DNA of 49,594 nt from RGIG9115 sp045644665 (lineage in GTDB: Bacteria; Bacillota; Clostridia; UBA1381). The translations under genes and the position numbers were made by a program. The notes under the pieces are model-generated. The model worked only from the letters and a program-made list of their open reading frames with translations. It ran no database searches and was not told the DNA's origin. Shown piece by piece: positions 41,501 through 49,504 of the stretch. The stretch is taken from NCBI GenBank assembly GCA_045644665.1, contig JAZRHH010000042.1, positions 1 through 49,594 on the forward strand, given 5' to 3'. The stretch's first letter is position 1. Every line of letters starts with the position of its first letter.

Positions 41501-42269
41501 GGGAACAAACTGCGAATATGATACAGCAAAAGCAGCAACTATAGCCGGACTTGATGCAGAAATCTTTGTAATCAATAACAAAACTCCTCAAAATGTTTCA
41601 GCATCAGTAGAGGAATTTGCAAAGAAAATAAGACAGTCACAAATCGTGTTTATCCCCGGTGGTTTCTCCGGCGGTGATGAACCGGAAGGCTCAGGTAAGC
41701 TTATTACAGCCTTCTTCAGAAACAGTGAAATTAAGGACGCAGTTGCAGAGCTTCTTGAAAAGCGTGACGGACTTATGGCAGGTATTTGTAACGGCTTCCA
41801 GGCACTTATTAAGCTTGGACTTGTTCCGTACGGTAAGATAATTGACACAGATGCAGACTGTGCAACACTTTCATTTAATACAATTTCACGCCATCAGTCA
41901 AAGATTGTAAATACAAGAATTGCATCAAACAATTCTCCATGGCTTATGGAAACAAATGTGGGAGATATATATTCAGTGCCAATTTCACACGGTGAGGGTA
42001 GATTTATTGCACCGGAAGCTCTTATTAAGTCACTTGCAGAAAATGGTCAGATTATGACACAGTATGTTGATTTAAACGGCAATCCGACATTTGATATTCA
42101 ATATAATCCAAACGGTTCATATGCTGCAATTGAGGGTATTATGTCACCTGACGGCAGAGTAATCGGTAAAATGGGCCATTCAGAAAGAATTGGTAAAGGC
42201 TTGTATGCAAACGTATCCGGAAACTACGATATGGGTATTTTCCGCAGCGCATGTAAGTATTATAAATAA
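38580..42269 (+). CDS. purL: Phosphoribosylformylglycinamidine synthase, large single-chain form
   Basis: The 1229-residue protein combines the synthase and glutaminase in one chain, as in proteobacteria and a subset of Clostridia, instead of the PurS-PurQ-PurL set of Bacillus. An N-terminal PurS-like region is followed by two PurM-like ATP-binding halves (TYWSDHCRHTTF, KNETHNHPTEIEPFGGAATC, GGKTGRDGCGGATGSS, and later SIGGKDSMSGTF). The C-terminal class I glutaminase contains FPGTNCEYDTAKA, GGFSGGDEPEGSGK, the nucleophile Cys in GICNGFQALIKLG, and SHGEGRF. It can therefore produce its own ammonia, unlike the PurF-like protein. Confidence 0.97.
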   Translation: MVYRIYVEKKKELAGEAKSLLKDIKQLLQIDSVESLRIINRYDVEGISKELFDYACTTVFSEPQLDNIYTSVDANDETVFAVEYLPGQFDQRASSAAECIQLISKGDRPIVKTARVYVIGGKLGSADLEAIKKYVINPVEAREAALEIPATLKVDYEIPTEVATLTGFCDLDDKGLENFINEYGLAMDFDDIKFCQSYFLSEKRDPTITEIRMIDTYWSDHCRHTTFLTTLDNVTFEDEIVETEYQNYLAARESIGRTKPVNLMDVATIATRVLKNAGKLDKLDESEEINACTVKIDVNVDGEVQKWLLLFKNETHNHPTEIEPFGGAATCIGGAIRDPLSGRSYVYAAMRVTGAADPRKSVSETLSGKLPQRKIVTGAANGYSSYGNQIGLATGIVDEIYHEGYVAKRMEIGAVIAAAPAENVRRERPIDGDVVILLGGKTGRDGCGGATGSSKSHSLQSLESCGAEVQKGNAPEERKLQRLFRNPESSKLIKRCNDFGAGGVSVAIGELADGLEINLDLVPKKYDGLDGTELAISESQERMAVVVAKEDVDKFCALADKENLETSKVATVKEKPYLVMHWNGNTIVNISREFLNSNGAPKKVDVVAAADKPFAKEVTEDFAGQMREMVGDLNICSKRGLSETFDSSIGAGTVLMPFGGKYQRTPIQAMVHKVSVEKGDTDTCSFMSYGYNPFITEKSPYSGAYLAVIESVSKLIAAGAEFKDVYLTFQEYFEKPGKNPERFGKPLAALLGAFKAQMELGIASIGGKDSMSGTFENIDVPPTLVSFAVTTDNIKHVISPEFKKAGSKVVLVSPELNDKGLPTAMSLIENYNLVSKLVREGKVLSMWTPCYGGIAEAVFKMGLGNGIGFEFADGITCKDIFGYNYGAFVIELSNDENVGTVLGRTSEDFAIAFAGETLKYSELTDSYENALEKVFRCNIEVPAEKAETYSYNANKEFASTIKVQKPKILIPVFPGTNCEYDTAKAATIAGLDAEIFVINNKTPQNVSASVEEFAKKIRQSQIVFIPGGFSGGDEPEGSGKLITAFFRNSEIKDAVAELLEKRDGLMAGICNGFQALIKLGLVPYGKIIDTDADCATLSFNTISRHQSKIVNTRIASNNSPWLMETNVGDIYSVPISHGEGRFIAPEALIKSLAENGQIMTQYVDLNGNPTFDIQYNPNGSYAAIEGIMSPDGRVIGKMGHSERIGKGLYANVSGNYDMGIFRSACKYYK

Positions 42270-42283
42270 TCAGGAGGATAAAA

Positions 42284-42913
42284 ATGGAAAAAGTAATTGC
42301 AAAAGATTTATTATCAATAGGAGCTGTATTCTTGCGTCCTGAGGAGCCATTTACATGGGCAAGCGGCATAAAAAGTCCAATCTACTGCGACAACAGACTA
42401 ACTCTTACAGCACCGGCTGTTAGAAATGACGTAGAAAAGGGACTTGCAGAAATCGTAAAAAAAGAGTATCCGGAATGTGAAGTCCTTATGGGAACAAGCA
42501 CAGCGGGAATTGCGCATGCTGCAATTGTTGGACATCTTCTTGATATGCCAATGGGATATGTTCGTTCAGGTGCAAAAGACCACGGCAGAGGCAACCAAAT
42601 TGAAGGAAAGCTTTTGCCTGGACAAAAGGTTGTTGTAATTGAAGATCTTATTTCAACAGGCGGTAGTGTAATAGAGGTTGTAGAAGCTCTTAGAGAAGCA
42701 GGCGCAGAGGTTCTTGGCGTTGCAAGTATCTTTACCTATGGTATGCAAAAGGGTATAGACCGTATGAAAGCAGCAAATGTTAAGAACGTAAGCCTTTCAA
42801 ATCTTGATGCGTTAGCTGTAGTTGCAGCTGAAGAGGGATATATTAAGGAAAGCGATGTTGAAAGACTTATTACTTTCAGAAACAACCCGTCAGACGAAAG
42901 CTGGATAGGCTAA
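42284..42913 (+). CDS. pyrE: Orotate phosphoribosyltransferase
   Basis: The 209-residue enzyme attaches PRPP to orotate to make OMP. The PRPP-binding motif VVVIEDLISTGGSV, the RSGAKDHGRGNQIEG loop with its Lys and His, and GTSTAGIAHAA are clear. It starts 14 bases after purL behind an AGGAGG site with no promoter or terminator in the gap, so it is co-transcribed with purD and purL. Confidence 0.95.
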   Translation: MEKVIAKDLLSIGAVFLRPEEPFTWASGIKSPIYCDNRLTLTAPAVRNDVEKGLAEIVKKEYPECEVLMGTSTAGIAHAAIVGHLLDMPMGYVRSGAKDHGRGNQIEGKLLPGQKVVVIEDLISTGGSVIEVVEALREAGAEVLGVASIFTYGMQKGIDRMKAANVKNVSLSNLDALAVVAAEEGYIKESDVERLITFRNNPSDESWIG

Positions 42914-42923
42914 GGAGGAAATA

Positions 42924-43838
42924 ATGAGAAGCGTTGTAGATATTGTAGACCTTACTCCTGAGGAAATTGACGGTCTTATAGAAACAGCTCAGGACATTAT
43001 TAAAAATCCTGAAAAATATCAGGAAAAGTGTAAAAACAAAAAGATAGCAACTCTTTTCTTTGAGCCATCAACAAGAACAAGATTGTCTTTTGAGGCTGCT
43101 ATGATTGAGCTTGGCGGAAATGCTATAGGATTTTCAGAAGCATCATCAAGCTCTGCATCAAAGGGAGAAAGTGTGTCGGATACAGTGCAGGTTGTATCGT
43201 GCTACGCTGATATAATTGCAATGCGTCATCCAAAAGAAGGAGCACCAATGGTAGCTTCAATGAAAAGCGAAGTTCCAATAATAAATGCAGGCGACGGAGG
43301 ACATAACCATCCTACTCAAACTCTTGCAGACCTTCTTACAATAAAGAACGAAAAAGGAACTTTTGACAATCTCACAGTAGGTTTTTGCGGTGACCTGAAG
43401 TTTGGAAGAACTGTTCATTCACTTATATCTGCTATGATAAGATATAAGAATGTTAAGTTTATCTTTATTTCTCCAAAGGAGCTTAAAATTCCGGATTATA
43501 TAAAGGATGAAGTTCTTATTCCGAACAACATCTCCTTTATCGAAACAGAAAGTCTTGAAGAATATATGCCTGAGCTTGATATTCTTTATATGACCCGCGT
43601 TCAGCAGGAAAGATTTTTCAATGAAGCAGATTATATACGCCTCAAGGACAGTTATATTCTCACATTGGAAAAGCTTGAAAGTGCAAAAGAGGATATGTGT
43701 ATTCTTCATCCACTCCCAAGAGTAAACGAAATATCTGTTGATGTGGACGACAATCCAAGAGCGTGCTACTTTAAACAGGTTAAAAACGGAAAATATATGA
43801 GAATGGCTTTAATATTAAAGCTTCTTGACATAGAATAA
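42924..43838 (+). CDS. pyrB: Aspartate carbamoyltransferase, catalytic subunit
   Basis: The 304-residue enzyme condenses carbamoyl phosphate and aspartate. The carbamoyl-phosphate loop FEPSTRTRLSFE, the SASKGESVSDT loop (Ser and Lys that reach into the neighbouring subunit), AGDGGHNHPTQTL, and the PRVNEI segment are present. It is followed after 13 bases by pyrI, so the enzyme is probably the regulated PyrB-PyrI dodecamer rather than the unregulated Bacillus-type trimer. Confidence 0.96.
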   Translation: MRSVVDIVDLTPEEIDGLIETAQDIIKNPEKYQEKCKNKKIATLFFEPSTRTRLSFEAAMIELGGNAIGFSEASSSSASKGESVSDTVQVVSCYADIIAMRHPKEGAPMVASMKSEVPIINAGDGGHNHPTQTLADLLTIKNEKGTFDNLTVGFCGDLKFGRTVHSLISAMIRYKNVKFIFISPKELKIPDYIKDEVLIPNNISFIETESLEEYMPELDILYMTRVQQERFFNEADYIRLKDSYILTLEKLESAKEDMCILHPLPRVNEISVDVDDNPRACYFKQVKNGKYMRMALILKLLDIE

Positions 43839-43851
43839 TGGGGGATATGGT

Positions 43852-44277
43852 ATGAATATAGATTCTATTAAGAACGGTCTTGTAATTGACCATATAAAAG
43901 CCGGAAAGGCAATGGACATATACCATTTTTTAAAGCTTGATGACCTTGATTGCTCTGTTGCAATTATTAAAAATGCACTAAGCCGCAAGATGGGTAAAAA
44001 GGATATAATAAAAATTGATACAACATTAGATATTGATTTTGATGTTCTCGGTTATATCGATCCGGATATTTCAGTAAATATAATACAGGATGGTAAGCTT
44101 GTTAAAAAGCTTCATGTAGAACTTCCTGAACGCCTTTGTGATGTAATCAAGTGTGAAAATCCAAGATGTATTACAACCACCGAGCAGGAAATTAAACATA
44201 TTTTCAAGCTGACAGACAAGGAAAAAGGTGTATACAGATGTATATACTGTGACTCAAAGCCAAAACATCAACATTAA
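43852..44277 (+). CDS. pyrI: Aspartate carbamoyltransferase, regulatory subunit
   Basis: The 141-residue protein has an N-terminal nucleotide-binding domain (KNGLVIDHIKAGKAMDI for effector binding) and a C-terminal zinc domain with four cysteines: CENPRC and CIYC. The zinc site joins it to PyrB. CTP and ATP bound here would tune pyrimidine synthesis allosterically, which may explain why no transcriptional attenuator precedes the pyr genes. Confidence 0.95.
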   Translation: MNIDSIKNGLVIDHIKAGKAMDIYHFLKLDDLDCSVAIIKNALSRKMGKKDIIKIDTTLDIDFDVLGYIDPDISVNIIQDGKLVKKLHVELPERLCDVIKCENPRCITTTEQEIKHIFKLTDKEKGVYRCIYCDSKPKHQH

Positions 44278-44284
44278 AATATAT

Positions 44285-44314
44285 AGCTGTAAGACCTATG
44301 GTTTTACAGCTTTT
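44285..44314 (+). terminator. Terminator after pyrI
   Basis: AGCTGTAAGACC (44285-44296) pairs with GGTTTTACAGCT (44300-44311, one G-T pair) around a 3-base loop, with three more T residues following. It closes the purD-pyrI transcript. Confidence 0.75.
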
Positions 44315-44344
44315 GGCTAATTATTAATGAGGTGAGTACATATT

Positions 44345-45586
44345 ATGAACAAATATAAAGATTTTGAAAACTATTTAAAAGAATATCCAAACCAGGATGG
44401 ATATTTTGGAGAATATGGTGGCTCATATCAGGCAGAGGAGCTTATTGAGGCATTTAAGGAAGCTGATGATGCATATGAGGCAATATGTCATTCTGCTCAG
44501 TTTATAAACGAGCTTCGTCGTATACGAAAAGAATTTCAGGGAAGACCAACTCCTGTTTATCACTGTGAGCGTCTTTCGAAGCTTTTTGGAAACTGCCAGA
44601 TATATCTTAAAAGAGAGGACTTAAATCATACAGGAGCGCATAAGCTTAATCACTGTATGGGCGAAGGCCTTCTTGCAAAGTTTATGGGCAAGAAAAAAAT
44701 TATTGCAGAAACCGGTGCAGGTCAGCACGGGGTTGCAATTGCAACTGCTGCTGCATACTTTGGTATGGAATGTGATGTATATATGGGTGAGGTTGACATT
44801 GCAAAGCAGCACCCAAATGTAATAAGAATGAAAATGCTTGGTGCAAATGTTATTCCTGTAACAAAAGGACTCAAGACATTAAAAGAAGCTTGCGACGCTG
44901 CATTTGAAGCATATCTAAAGGAATTTAAGGATGCAATATACTGTATCGGTACAGCAGCAGGCCCGCATCCGTTTCCTAAAATGGTGCGTGATTTCCAATC
45001 AATCATTGGTATAGAAGCAAGAGAGCAATTTTTGGAAATGACAGGTATTATGCCTGACGCTGTTACTGCCTGTGTAGGCGGTGGTTCAAACTCACTTGGT
45101 ATGTTCGTTCCGTTCCTTGCTGATCCGGTAGAAATTTATGGTGTAGAGCCTCTCGGAAGAGGAGCAGCGGTTGGTGACCATGCGGCAACAATGGCATATG
45201 GTACAAAAGGAATTATTCACGGCTATTCAAGCTATGTCCTTCAGGACGAAAACGGTGAGCCGTTACCTGTGTATTCTATAGCAAGCGGTCTTGACTATCC
45301 GGGCGTTGGACCTGAACACGCAAATCTTCGTGATATGAACAGAGTCCACTATGAAACAGTATCAGATGAAGAAGCTATGGAGGCATTCTTCCTTCTTTCA
45401 AGATACGAGGGAATTATTCCGGCAATCGAAAGTGCACACGCTGTTGCATTTGCACTTCGCTACGCAAAAGAGCATAAATCAGGCTCAATACTTGCTTGTC
45501 TTTCAGGTAGGGGAGATAAGGATATTGACTATGTTTACGAAAACTATGGCTGTGGCGAGAAATTCAAGTTAGATTATGAAATTTAA
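44345..45586 (+). CDS. trpB: Tryptophan synthase beta chain, solitary
   Basis: The 413-residue PLP enzyme makes tryptophan from indole and serine. The N terminus GYFGEYGGSYQAEEL, the PLP Lys in LKREDLNHTGAHKLNH (Lys 100), the catalytic Glu in AETGAGQHG (122), the GPHPFPKMVRDFQS segment, GGGSNSLGMF for cofactor phosphate and SGLDYPGVGPEH are all present. Most TrpB have HKINN where this reads HKLNH, a change next to the Schiff-base Lys. No trpA or other trp genes are adjacent. It may act on free indole or with a TrpA encoded elsewhere. Confidence 0.88.
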   Translation: MNKYKDFENYLKEYPNQDGYFGEYGGSYQAEELIEAFKEADDAYEAICHSAQFINELRRIRKEFQGRPTPVYHCERLSKLFGNCQIYLKREDLNHTGAHKLNHCMGEGLLAKFMGKKKIIAETGAGQHGVAIATAAAYFGMECDVYMGEVDIAKQHPNVIRMKMLGANVIPVTKGLKTLKEACDAAFEAYLKEFKDAIYCIGTAAGPHPFPKMVRDFQSIIGIEAREQFLEMTGIMPDAVTACVGGGSNSLGMFVPFLADPVEIYGVEPLGRGAAVGDHAATMAYGTKGIIHGYSSYVLQDENGEPLPVYSIASGLDYPGVGPEHANLRDMNRVHYETVSDEEAMEAFFLLSRYEGIIPAIESAHAVAFALRYAKEHKSGSILACLSGRGDKDIDYVYENYGCGEKFKLDYEI

Positions 45587-45588
45587 GT

Positions 45589-45624
45589 AAAAAAATAACA
45601 CATCGTATGATGTGTTATTTTTTT
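45589..45624. terminator. Bidirectional terminator between trpB and upp
   Basis: AAAAAAATAACACATC (45589-45604) pairs perfectly with GATGTGTTATTTTTTT (45609-45624) around a 4-base loop, with T runs on both strands between convergent genes. Confidence 0.92.
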
Positions 45625-45637
45625 ATTATTATCATTA

Positions 45638-46267
45638 TTATTTAGTTCCAAAAATTCTGTCGCCTGCATCTCCAAGGCCCGGAACGATATAACATTTTTC
45701 GTTAAGTCCTTCATCAACATTTGCGCAGTAGATTTCAACATCAGGATGAGCTTTAGAAAGCGCTTCTATACCCTCAGGTGCTGCAATCATACAAAGGAAT
45801 TTTATTTGTTTTCCGCCGTAGGACTTAATTTGTGAAATTGCGTCGATTGCTGAACCTCCGGTTGCAAGCATTGGGTCCACAACAACAATAAGTCGTTTGT
45901 CTATATCCGGTGGAAGCTTGCAATAGTATTCGTGAGGCTGCATTGTTTCTTCGTCACGGTACATTCCTATATGTCCCACTTTAGCTGTTGGAACAAGGTT
46001 CAGTAAACCGTTTACCATACCAAGTCCTGCTCGCAAAATAGGAACAACTGCAAGATCTTTACCCTTTATCATTTTCTGCACAGTTTTTTGAATAGGGGTT
46101 TCTATCTCTACATCTTCAAGGGGAAGATCGCGAAGTGCTTCGAAGCACATAAGCATTGTAATTTCTTCTACAAGCTCACGGAACTCCTTGTTTGTTGTAG
46201 CTGTTTGACGCAGAATAGTTGTTTTATGTTGAATTAATGGATGGTCAAAAACTATTACATTGCTCAT
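45638..46267 (-). CDS. upp: Uracil phosphoribosyltransferase
   Basis: The 209-residue salvage enzyme makes UMP from uracil and PRPP. The PRPP loop VVDPMLATGGSAIDA, ILRAGLGMV, and the C-terminal VPGLGDAGDRIFGT uracil-binding segment are diagnostic. AAGGAGG lies at the end of the permease gene, about 13 bases before the start, so the two are co-transcribed with the permease first. Confidence 0.96.
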   Translation of the reverse strand: MSNVIVFDHPLIQHKTTILRQTATTNKEFRELVEEITMLMCFEALRDLPLEDVEIETPIQKTVQKMIKGKDLAVVPILRAGLGMVNGLLNLVPTAKVGHIGMYRDEETMQPHEYYCKLPPDIDKRLIVVVDPMLATGGSAIDAISQIKSYGGKQIKFLCMIAAPEGIEALSKAHPDVEIYCANVDEGLNEKCYIVPGLGDAGDRIFGTK

Positions 46268-46275
46268 TTTCTGAA

Positions 46276-47637
46276 TTAGTCCTCCTTAGCTTTTGATACA
46301 ACAATGTTTGTTATAATTCCAAGAATAAGTGCACATGCAATTGATGTGATTGTAATTTGTCCAAAGTTAAGAGTAAGGCCGCCAATACCTGCAATTAAAA
46401 TTACAGAAACTACAAACAAGTTCTTGTTTTGATTAAGGTCAACCTTTTGTATCATCTTAAGACCTGAAACTGCTATAAAGCCGTAAAGTGCCATACAAAC
46501 ACCGCCCATTACACAAGAGGGAATAGAGTTAACAAATGCTATAAACGGTGAAACAAATGAAATTATTACTGCCAGAATTGCAGCTGTTATAATAGTTCTT
46601 ACAGACGCATTTCTTGTAATAGCTACACAGCCAACAGACTCTCCGTATGTTGTGTTCGGGCATCCACCGAAGAATGCACCTACCATAGAACCAATTCCGT
46701 CACCGAGGAGTGTTCTGTGAAGTCCGGGGTTTTCAAGAAGGTCTGTATCTATAATTGTGGAAATGTTTTTGTGGTCTGCAATATGCTCTGCAAAAACAAC
46801 AAATGCAACAGGAATATATGCAACAGCGATTGTGCTGATATATGCTCCGTTAATTTCTCCTACGCCTTTCAAAGCTGTAAGGAAAGTAAAGTCAGGAACG
46901 GATAGGAATGTATTTAGTGTAACTCCGTTTTCTACAAGTGCAAGGAAAGGCGCAACATTCAAAATTTTAATTGCATCAATGTTAGCTGCATATCCGATAA
47001 TTGTGAAAATTCCGCAAAGTGCATATCCACCAAGGATACCCATAATAAATGGAATAAGCTTCAATGTCTTCTTACCATATGTTGAACAAACGATTGTGAT
47101 AAGAAGTGTTACAACGCCACAAAGAACAGTTATAAGTGGGGAAGTTGCAACATCCGGAATACTACCTTTGCAAATATCTCCGATTGCATTTCCGGCAAGG
47201 CTAAGACCAATAATTGCAACAGTAGGACCAATTACTGCAACAGGCATAATTTTGTTAATCCATTTAACACCTGCAAACTTTACAATTATTGCAATAACAA
47301 CATATACAAGACCTGCAAAAATTGCACCAATTATAAGTCCCAAAAATCCAAGTGACATTGAAACTCCACCTGCAAAAGCTGCAATCATTGAGCCTATAAA
47401 TGCAAATGATGAGCCAAGAAATACAGGGCATTTCTTTTGTGTGAATGCTACATAAACAAGTGTTCCGATACCTGCGCCAAAAAGTGCAGCAGCTGAGCTC
47501 ATAGTTGTTCCGCATGAGCTGTTAATGATAACAGGCACAACGAGTGTTGCTGTCATAATTGCCAAAAGCTGCTGAATTGCAAATATGATGAGTTGTCCAA
47601 ATTTTGGCTTGTCGTTAACTCCGTAAACTAAATTCAT
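46276..47637 (-). CDS. uraA: Uracil permease
   Basis: The 453-residue nucleobase:cation symporter has about 14 membrane segments. NSSCGTTMSSAAALFGAGIGTL, the GVKWINKIMPVAVIGP stretch with its conserved residues, and the NTTYGESVGCVAITRNASV segment (family signature for NCS2 transporters) support uracil or xanthine specificity; upp next door favours uracil. I chose the ATG at 47637, with GGAGGG 8 bases ahead; a longer open frame to 47718 has no binding site and would read through the promoter. Confidence 0.93.
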   Translation of the reverse strand: MNLVYGVNDKPKFGQLIIFAIQQLLAIMTATLVVPVIINSSCGTTMSSAAALFGAGIGTLVYVAFTQKKCPVFLGSSFAFIGSMIAAFAGGVSMSLGFLGLIIGAIFAGLVYVVIAIIVKFAGVKWINKIMPVAVIGPTVAIIGLSLAGNAIGDICKGSIPDVATSPLITVLCGVVTLLITIVCSTYGKKTLKLIPFIMGILGGYALCGIFTIIGYAANIDAIKILNVAPFLALVENGVTLNTFLSVPDFTFLTALKGVGEINGAYISTIAVAYIPVAFVVFAEHIADHKNISTIIDTDLLENPGLHRTLLGDGIGSMVGAFFGGCPNTTYGESVGCVAITRNASVRTIITAAILAVIISFVSPFIAFVNSIPSCVMGGVCMALYGFIAVSGLKMIQKVDLNQNKNLFVVSVILIAGIGGLTLNFGQITITSIACALILGIITNIVVSKAKED

Positions 47638-47689
47638 TTGTAAATCCCTCCATAAATTTTTTTGATAAAAAATTACAAATTCTATTACT

Positions 47690-47718
47690 AATATACATAA
47701 TATTTTGTGGTTTGTCAA
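47690..47718 (-). promoter_or_regulatory. Promoter of uraA-upp
   Basis: On the minus strand TTGACA (47718-47713), 17 bases and TATATT (47695-47690). A 10-base inverted repeat (AAAATTACAA at 47669-47678 and TTGTAATTTT at 47727-47736) flanks the promoter. The leader is about 45 bases and shows no PyrR attenuator. Confidence 0.7.
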
Positions 47719-47750
47719 TAGATATCTTGTAATTTTACATATATATTGTA

Positions 47751-47786
47751 AAAAAAAGGCTCACCTCATTTAAAAGGGAGCCTTAA
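47751..47786 (-). terminator. Terminator after the class II aldolase gene
   Basis: On the minus strand AAGGCTC and GAGCCTT form a stem around a loop of about 15 bases and are followed by a run of T residues, just downstream of the aldolase stop. Confidence 0.75.
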
Positions 47787-47792
47787 ATGTTT

Positions 47793-48740
47793 TTAGTTCT
47801 TCAAGTATTTTGCAACTTCTGCACAAACAAGCTTTGTAATAGCTTCTATATCAGCATTTCCAAGATTTGAAGAAGTAACTTCTCCTGCTTTTCCGTCACT
47901 GCTAAAGAGCTTCATCTTCTTCATACTTTCTTGCTTAACAGCTTCAACAGCTGCAGGTATAAGGTCGATAAGACCCTTATCCATGCTCTGGAACTTTTTG
48001 AACTCTGCTTCAACTGCTGCAACGTTAATATCAGTAAAGATGTTTACTTTACTTATACCTTCTTGAATAGCCTGACGGAAGTCGTTGTCTGTAAGACCTG
48101 AACCGCCGTGAAGTACAAGAGGTACATCAACAGTTTTTGCAATTGTACGAATTCTTTCAAAATCAAGTTTTGGTGGAAGCTTGTATGCCCCGTGTGCGTT
48201 ACCAACAGCAATTGCAAGCGCGTCAACACCTGTTCTGTCAACAAAATCTTTTGCAAGCTTTGGATCTGTAAAGAATTTTGATGGATCTTCAAGGTGGTCG
48301 CTACCTTCAGCTGAACCTTCGTTGTCGCCAACGTGACCAAGCTCGCCTTCGATAGTTGCACCGTATGAGTGCGCAATGTCTGCCATTTCCTTAACCTTAC
48401 GTACATTTTCTTCGTATGTATCAGTTGAGCAATCGTACATGATTGAACTAAATCCAAGCTTCAAAGCCTCAATACAAGTATCGTAGCTAAGACCATGGTC
48501 AAGATGAACAACAACAGGAACAGAAGCCTTTTTTGCCATTGGAATTAAGTAATAAGAAACTTCTTCAAGTGGTCCGTAGGGAAGAAGTACTTCAGCTGTA
48601 CCCATAATAACCGGTGATCTTGTGCTTTCAGCAGCGTTAATAATTCCGCGTGCTAGCTCAAGGTTAACTGCGTTAAAAAGACCGATAGCATATTTGTTTT
48701 GTTTTGCAGGTCTTAAAACATCGTTCATATTTACTAACAT
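47793..48740 (-). CDS. Class II ketose-bisphosphate aldolase
   Basis: The 315-residue zinc aldolase cleaves fructose-1,6-bisphosphate or a related ketose bisphosphate (tagatose-type GatY/KbaY). Visible: VHLDHGLSYD (catalytic Asp 81 and zinc His 82), YDCSTDTYEENV for substrate, IEGELGHVGDNEG (metal Glu), AVGNAHGAYK and VLHGGSGLTD (zinc His residues) and KVNIFTDI for the phosphate. Which sugar is its substrate cannot be decided from this. It has its own promoter and terminator, and is divergent from the KDPG aldolase gene. GGGGGA precedes the ATG by 7 bases. Confidence 0.92.
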   Translation of the reverse strand: MLVNMNDVLRPAKQNKYAIGLFNAVNLELARGIINAAESTRSPVIMGTAEVLLPYGPLEEVSYYLIPMAKKASVPVVVHLDHGLSYDTCIEALKLGFSSIMYDCSTDTYEENVRKVKEMADIAHSYGATIEGELGHVGDNEGSAEGSDHLEDPSKFFTDPKLAKDFVDRTGVDALAIAVGNAHGAYKLPPKLDFERIRTIAKTVDVPLVLHGGSGLTDNDFRQAIQEGISKVNIFTDINVAAVEAEFKKFQSMDKGLIDLIPAAVEAVKQESMKKMKLFSSDGKAGEVTSSNLGNADIEAITKLVCAEVAKYLKN

Positions 48741-48785
48741 TTATATTCCCCCTAAGTTGTTATAAATTACATTTTATTTGATTAT

Positions 48786-48814
48786 ATTATAACTCAAAGT
48801 AAAGAAAAAATCAA
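48786..48814 (-). promoter_or_regulatory. Promoter of the class II aldolase gene
   Basis: On the minus strand TTGATT (48814-48809), 17 bases and TATAAT (48791-48786). The remaining ~130 bases toward the KDPG aldolase gene are very T/A-rich; I see no clear promoter for the plus-strand gene beyond a possible TATAAA near 48890. Confidence 0.65.
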
Positions 48815-48949
48815 GTGTTTTTTTGGTTTTTTTTGTGTTTTTTTTACTTTTTCTTTATTTATGTGTCAAACTGATAAGTAAAACGGGTATAAAAAAGTAA
48901 TATTTGTAAATAATACTCATTAAATAATAATTTGAAAAGGATTGAAAAA

Positions 48950-49504
48950 ATGAATAGATTTATACCTGTAGTCGTAATAAAAGAAATTGAAGAAGTAGAT
49001 GAAATTCTTCCTGCTTTAAAATCAAATGATATTAACTGCGCAGAAATTACCTTCCGCACAGCTTGTGCTGCTAAGGCGATAAAGCTTGCATGCGAAAAAT
49101 ATCCTGAAATGAATATTGGTACAGGTACCGTTATTAATGCAGAGCAATGTAATGAAGCAATAGATGCAGGAGCAAAATTTATTGTATCACCCGGATTGTC
49201 AGTAGGTGTTGCAAATGTTTGTATGGAAAGGAACATACCCTATTATCCGGGGTGTGTAACACCCACAGAAATTATGCAGGCGCTTGAGCTTGGAATTACC
49301 ACAGTAAAGTTTTTTCCTGCTAATGTTTATGGTGGACTTACAGCTCTTAAAGCACTTGCTGCACCATTCCCCCAAATAAAATTTATTCCAACAGGTGGAG
49401 TAGACAGAAGCAACATTGACGAGTTTTTGGCATTTGACAAGGTGGCAGCTATAGGTGGAAGCTTCTTTGTAAAGGAATCACTTGAAAAATTGGAGGATAA
49501 ATAA
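48950..49504 (+). CDS. eda: 2-dehydro-3-deoxyphosphogluconate aldolase
   Basis: The 184-residue class I aldolase splits KDPG to pyruvate and glyceraldehyde-3-phosphate. It shows the catalytic Glu in CAEITFRTACAAKAI, IGTGTVINAEQ, FIVSPGLSV, and the Schiff-base Lys in TTVKFFPANVYGG, ending with FIPTGGVDR and AIGGSFF. AAAAGG lies 9 bases before the ATG at 48950; an upstream in-frame TTG at 48932 is less likely. The kinase that makes its substrate begins within its stop codon (TAATG), so this is a KDG catabolic operon, usual for pectin or uronate breakdown. Confidence 0.95.
   Translation: MNRFIPVVVIKEIEEVDEILPALKSNDINCAEITFRTACAAKAIKLACEKYPEMNIGTGTVINAEQCNEAIDAGAKFIVSPGLSVGVANVCMERNIPYYPGCVTPTEIMQALELGITTVKFFPANVYGGLTALKALAAPFPQIKFIPTGGVDRSNIDEFLAFDKVAAIGGSFFVKESLEKLEDK

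Noticed and set aside
42270..42283. PyrR attenuator or other leader before the pyr genes
   Set aside because: Only 14 bases separate purL and pyrE, and nothing resembling an attenuator is present.
8119..44314. Shared AGCTGT/ACAGCT core in the hairpins at 8119, 29251 and 44285 as a repeat family
   Set aside because: Only the core hexamer is common and the loops and flanks differ; this is consistent with independent A/T-flanked terminators.
46757..47455. A 232-codon open frame on the plus strand opposite uraA
   Set aside because: It is antisense to a well-supported permease, has no ribosome binding site and its composition mirrors the hydrophobic codons of the other strand.
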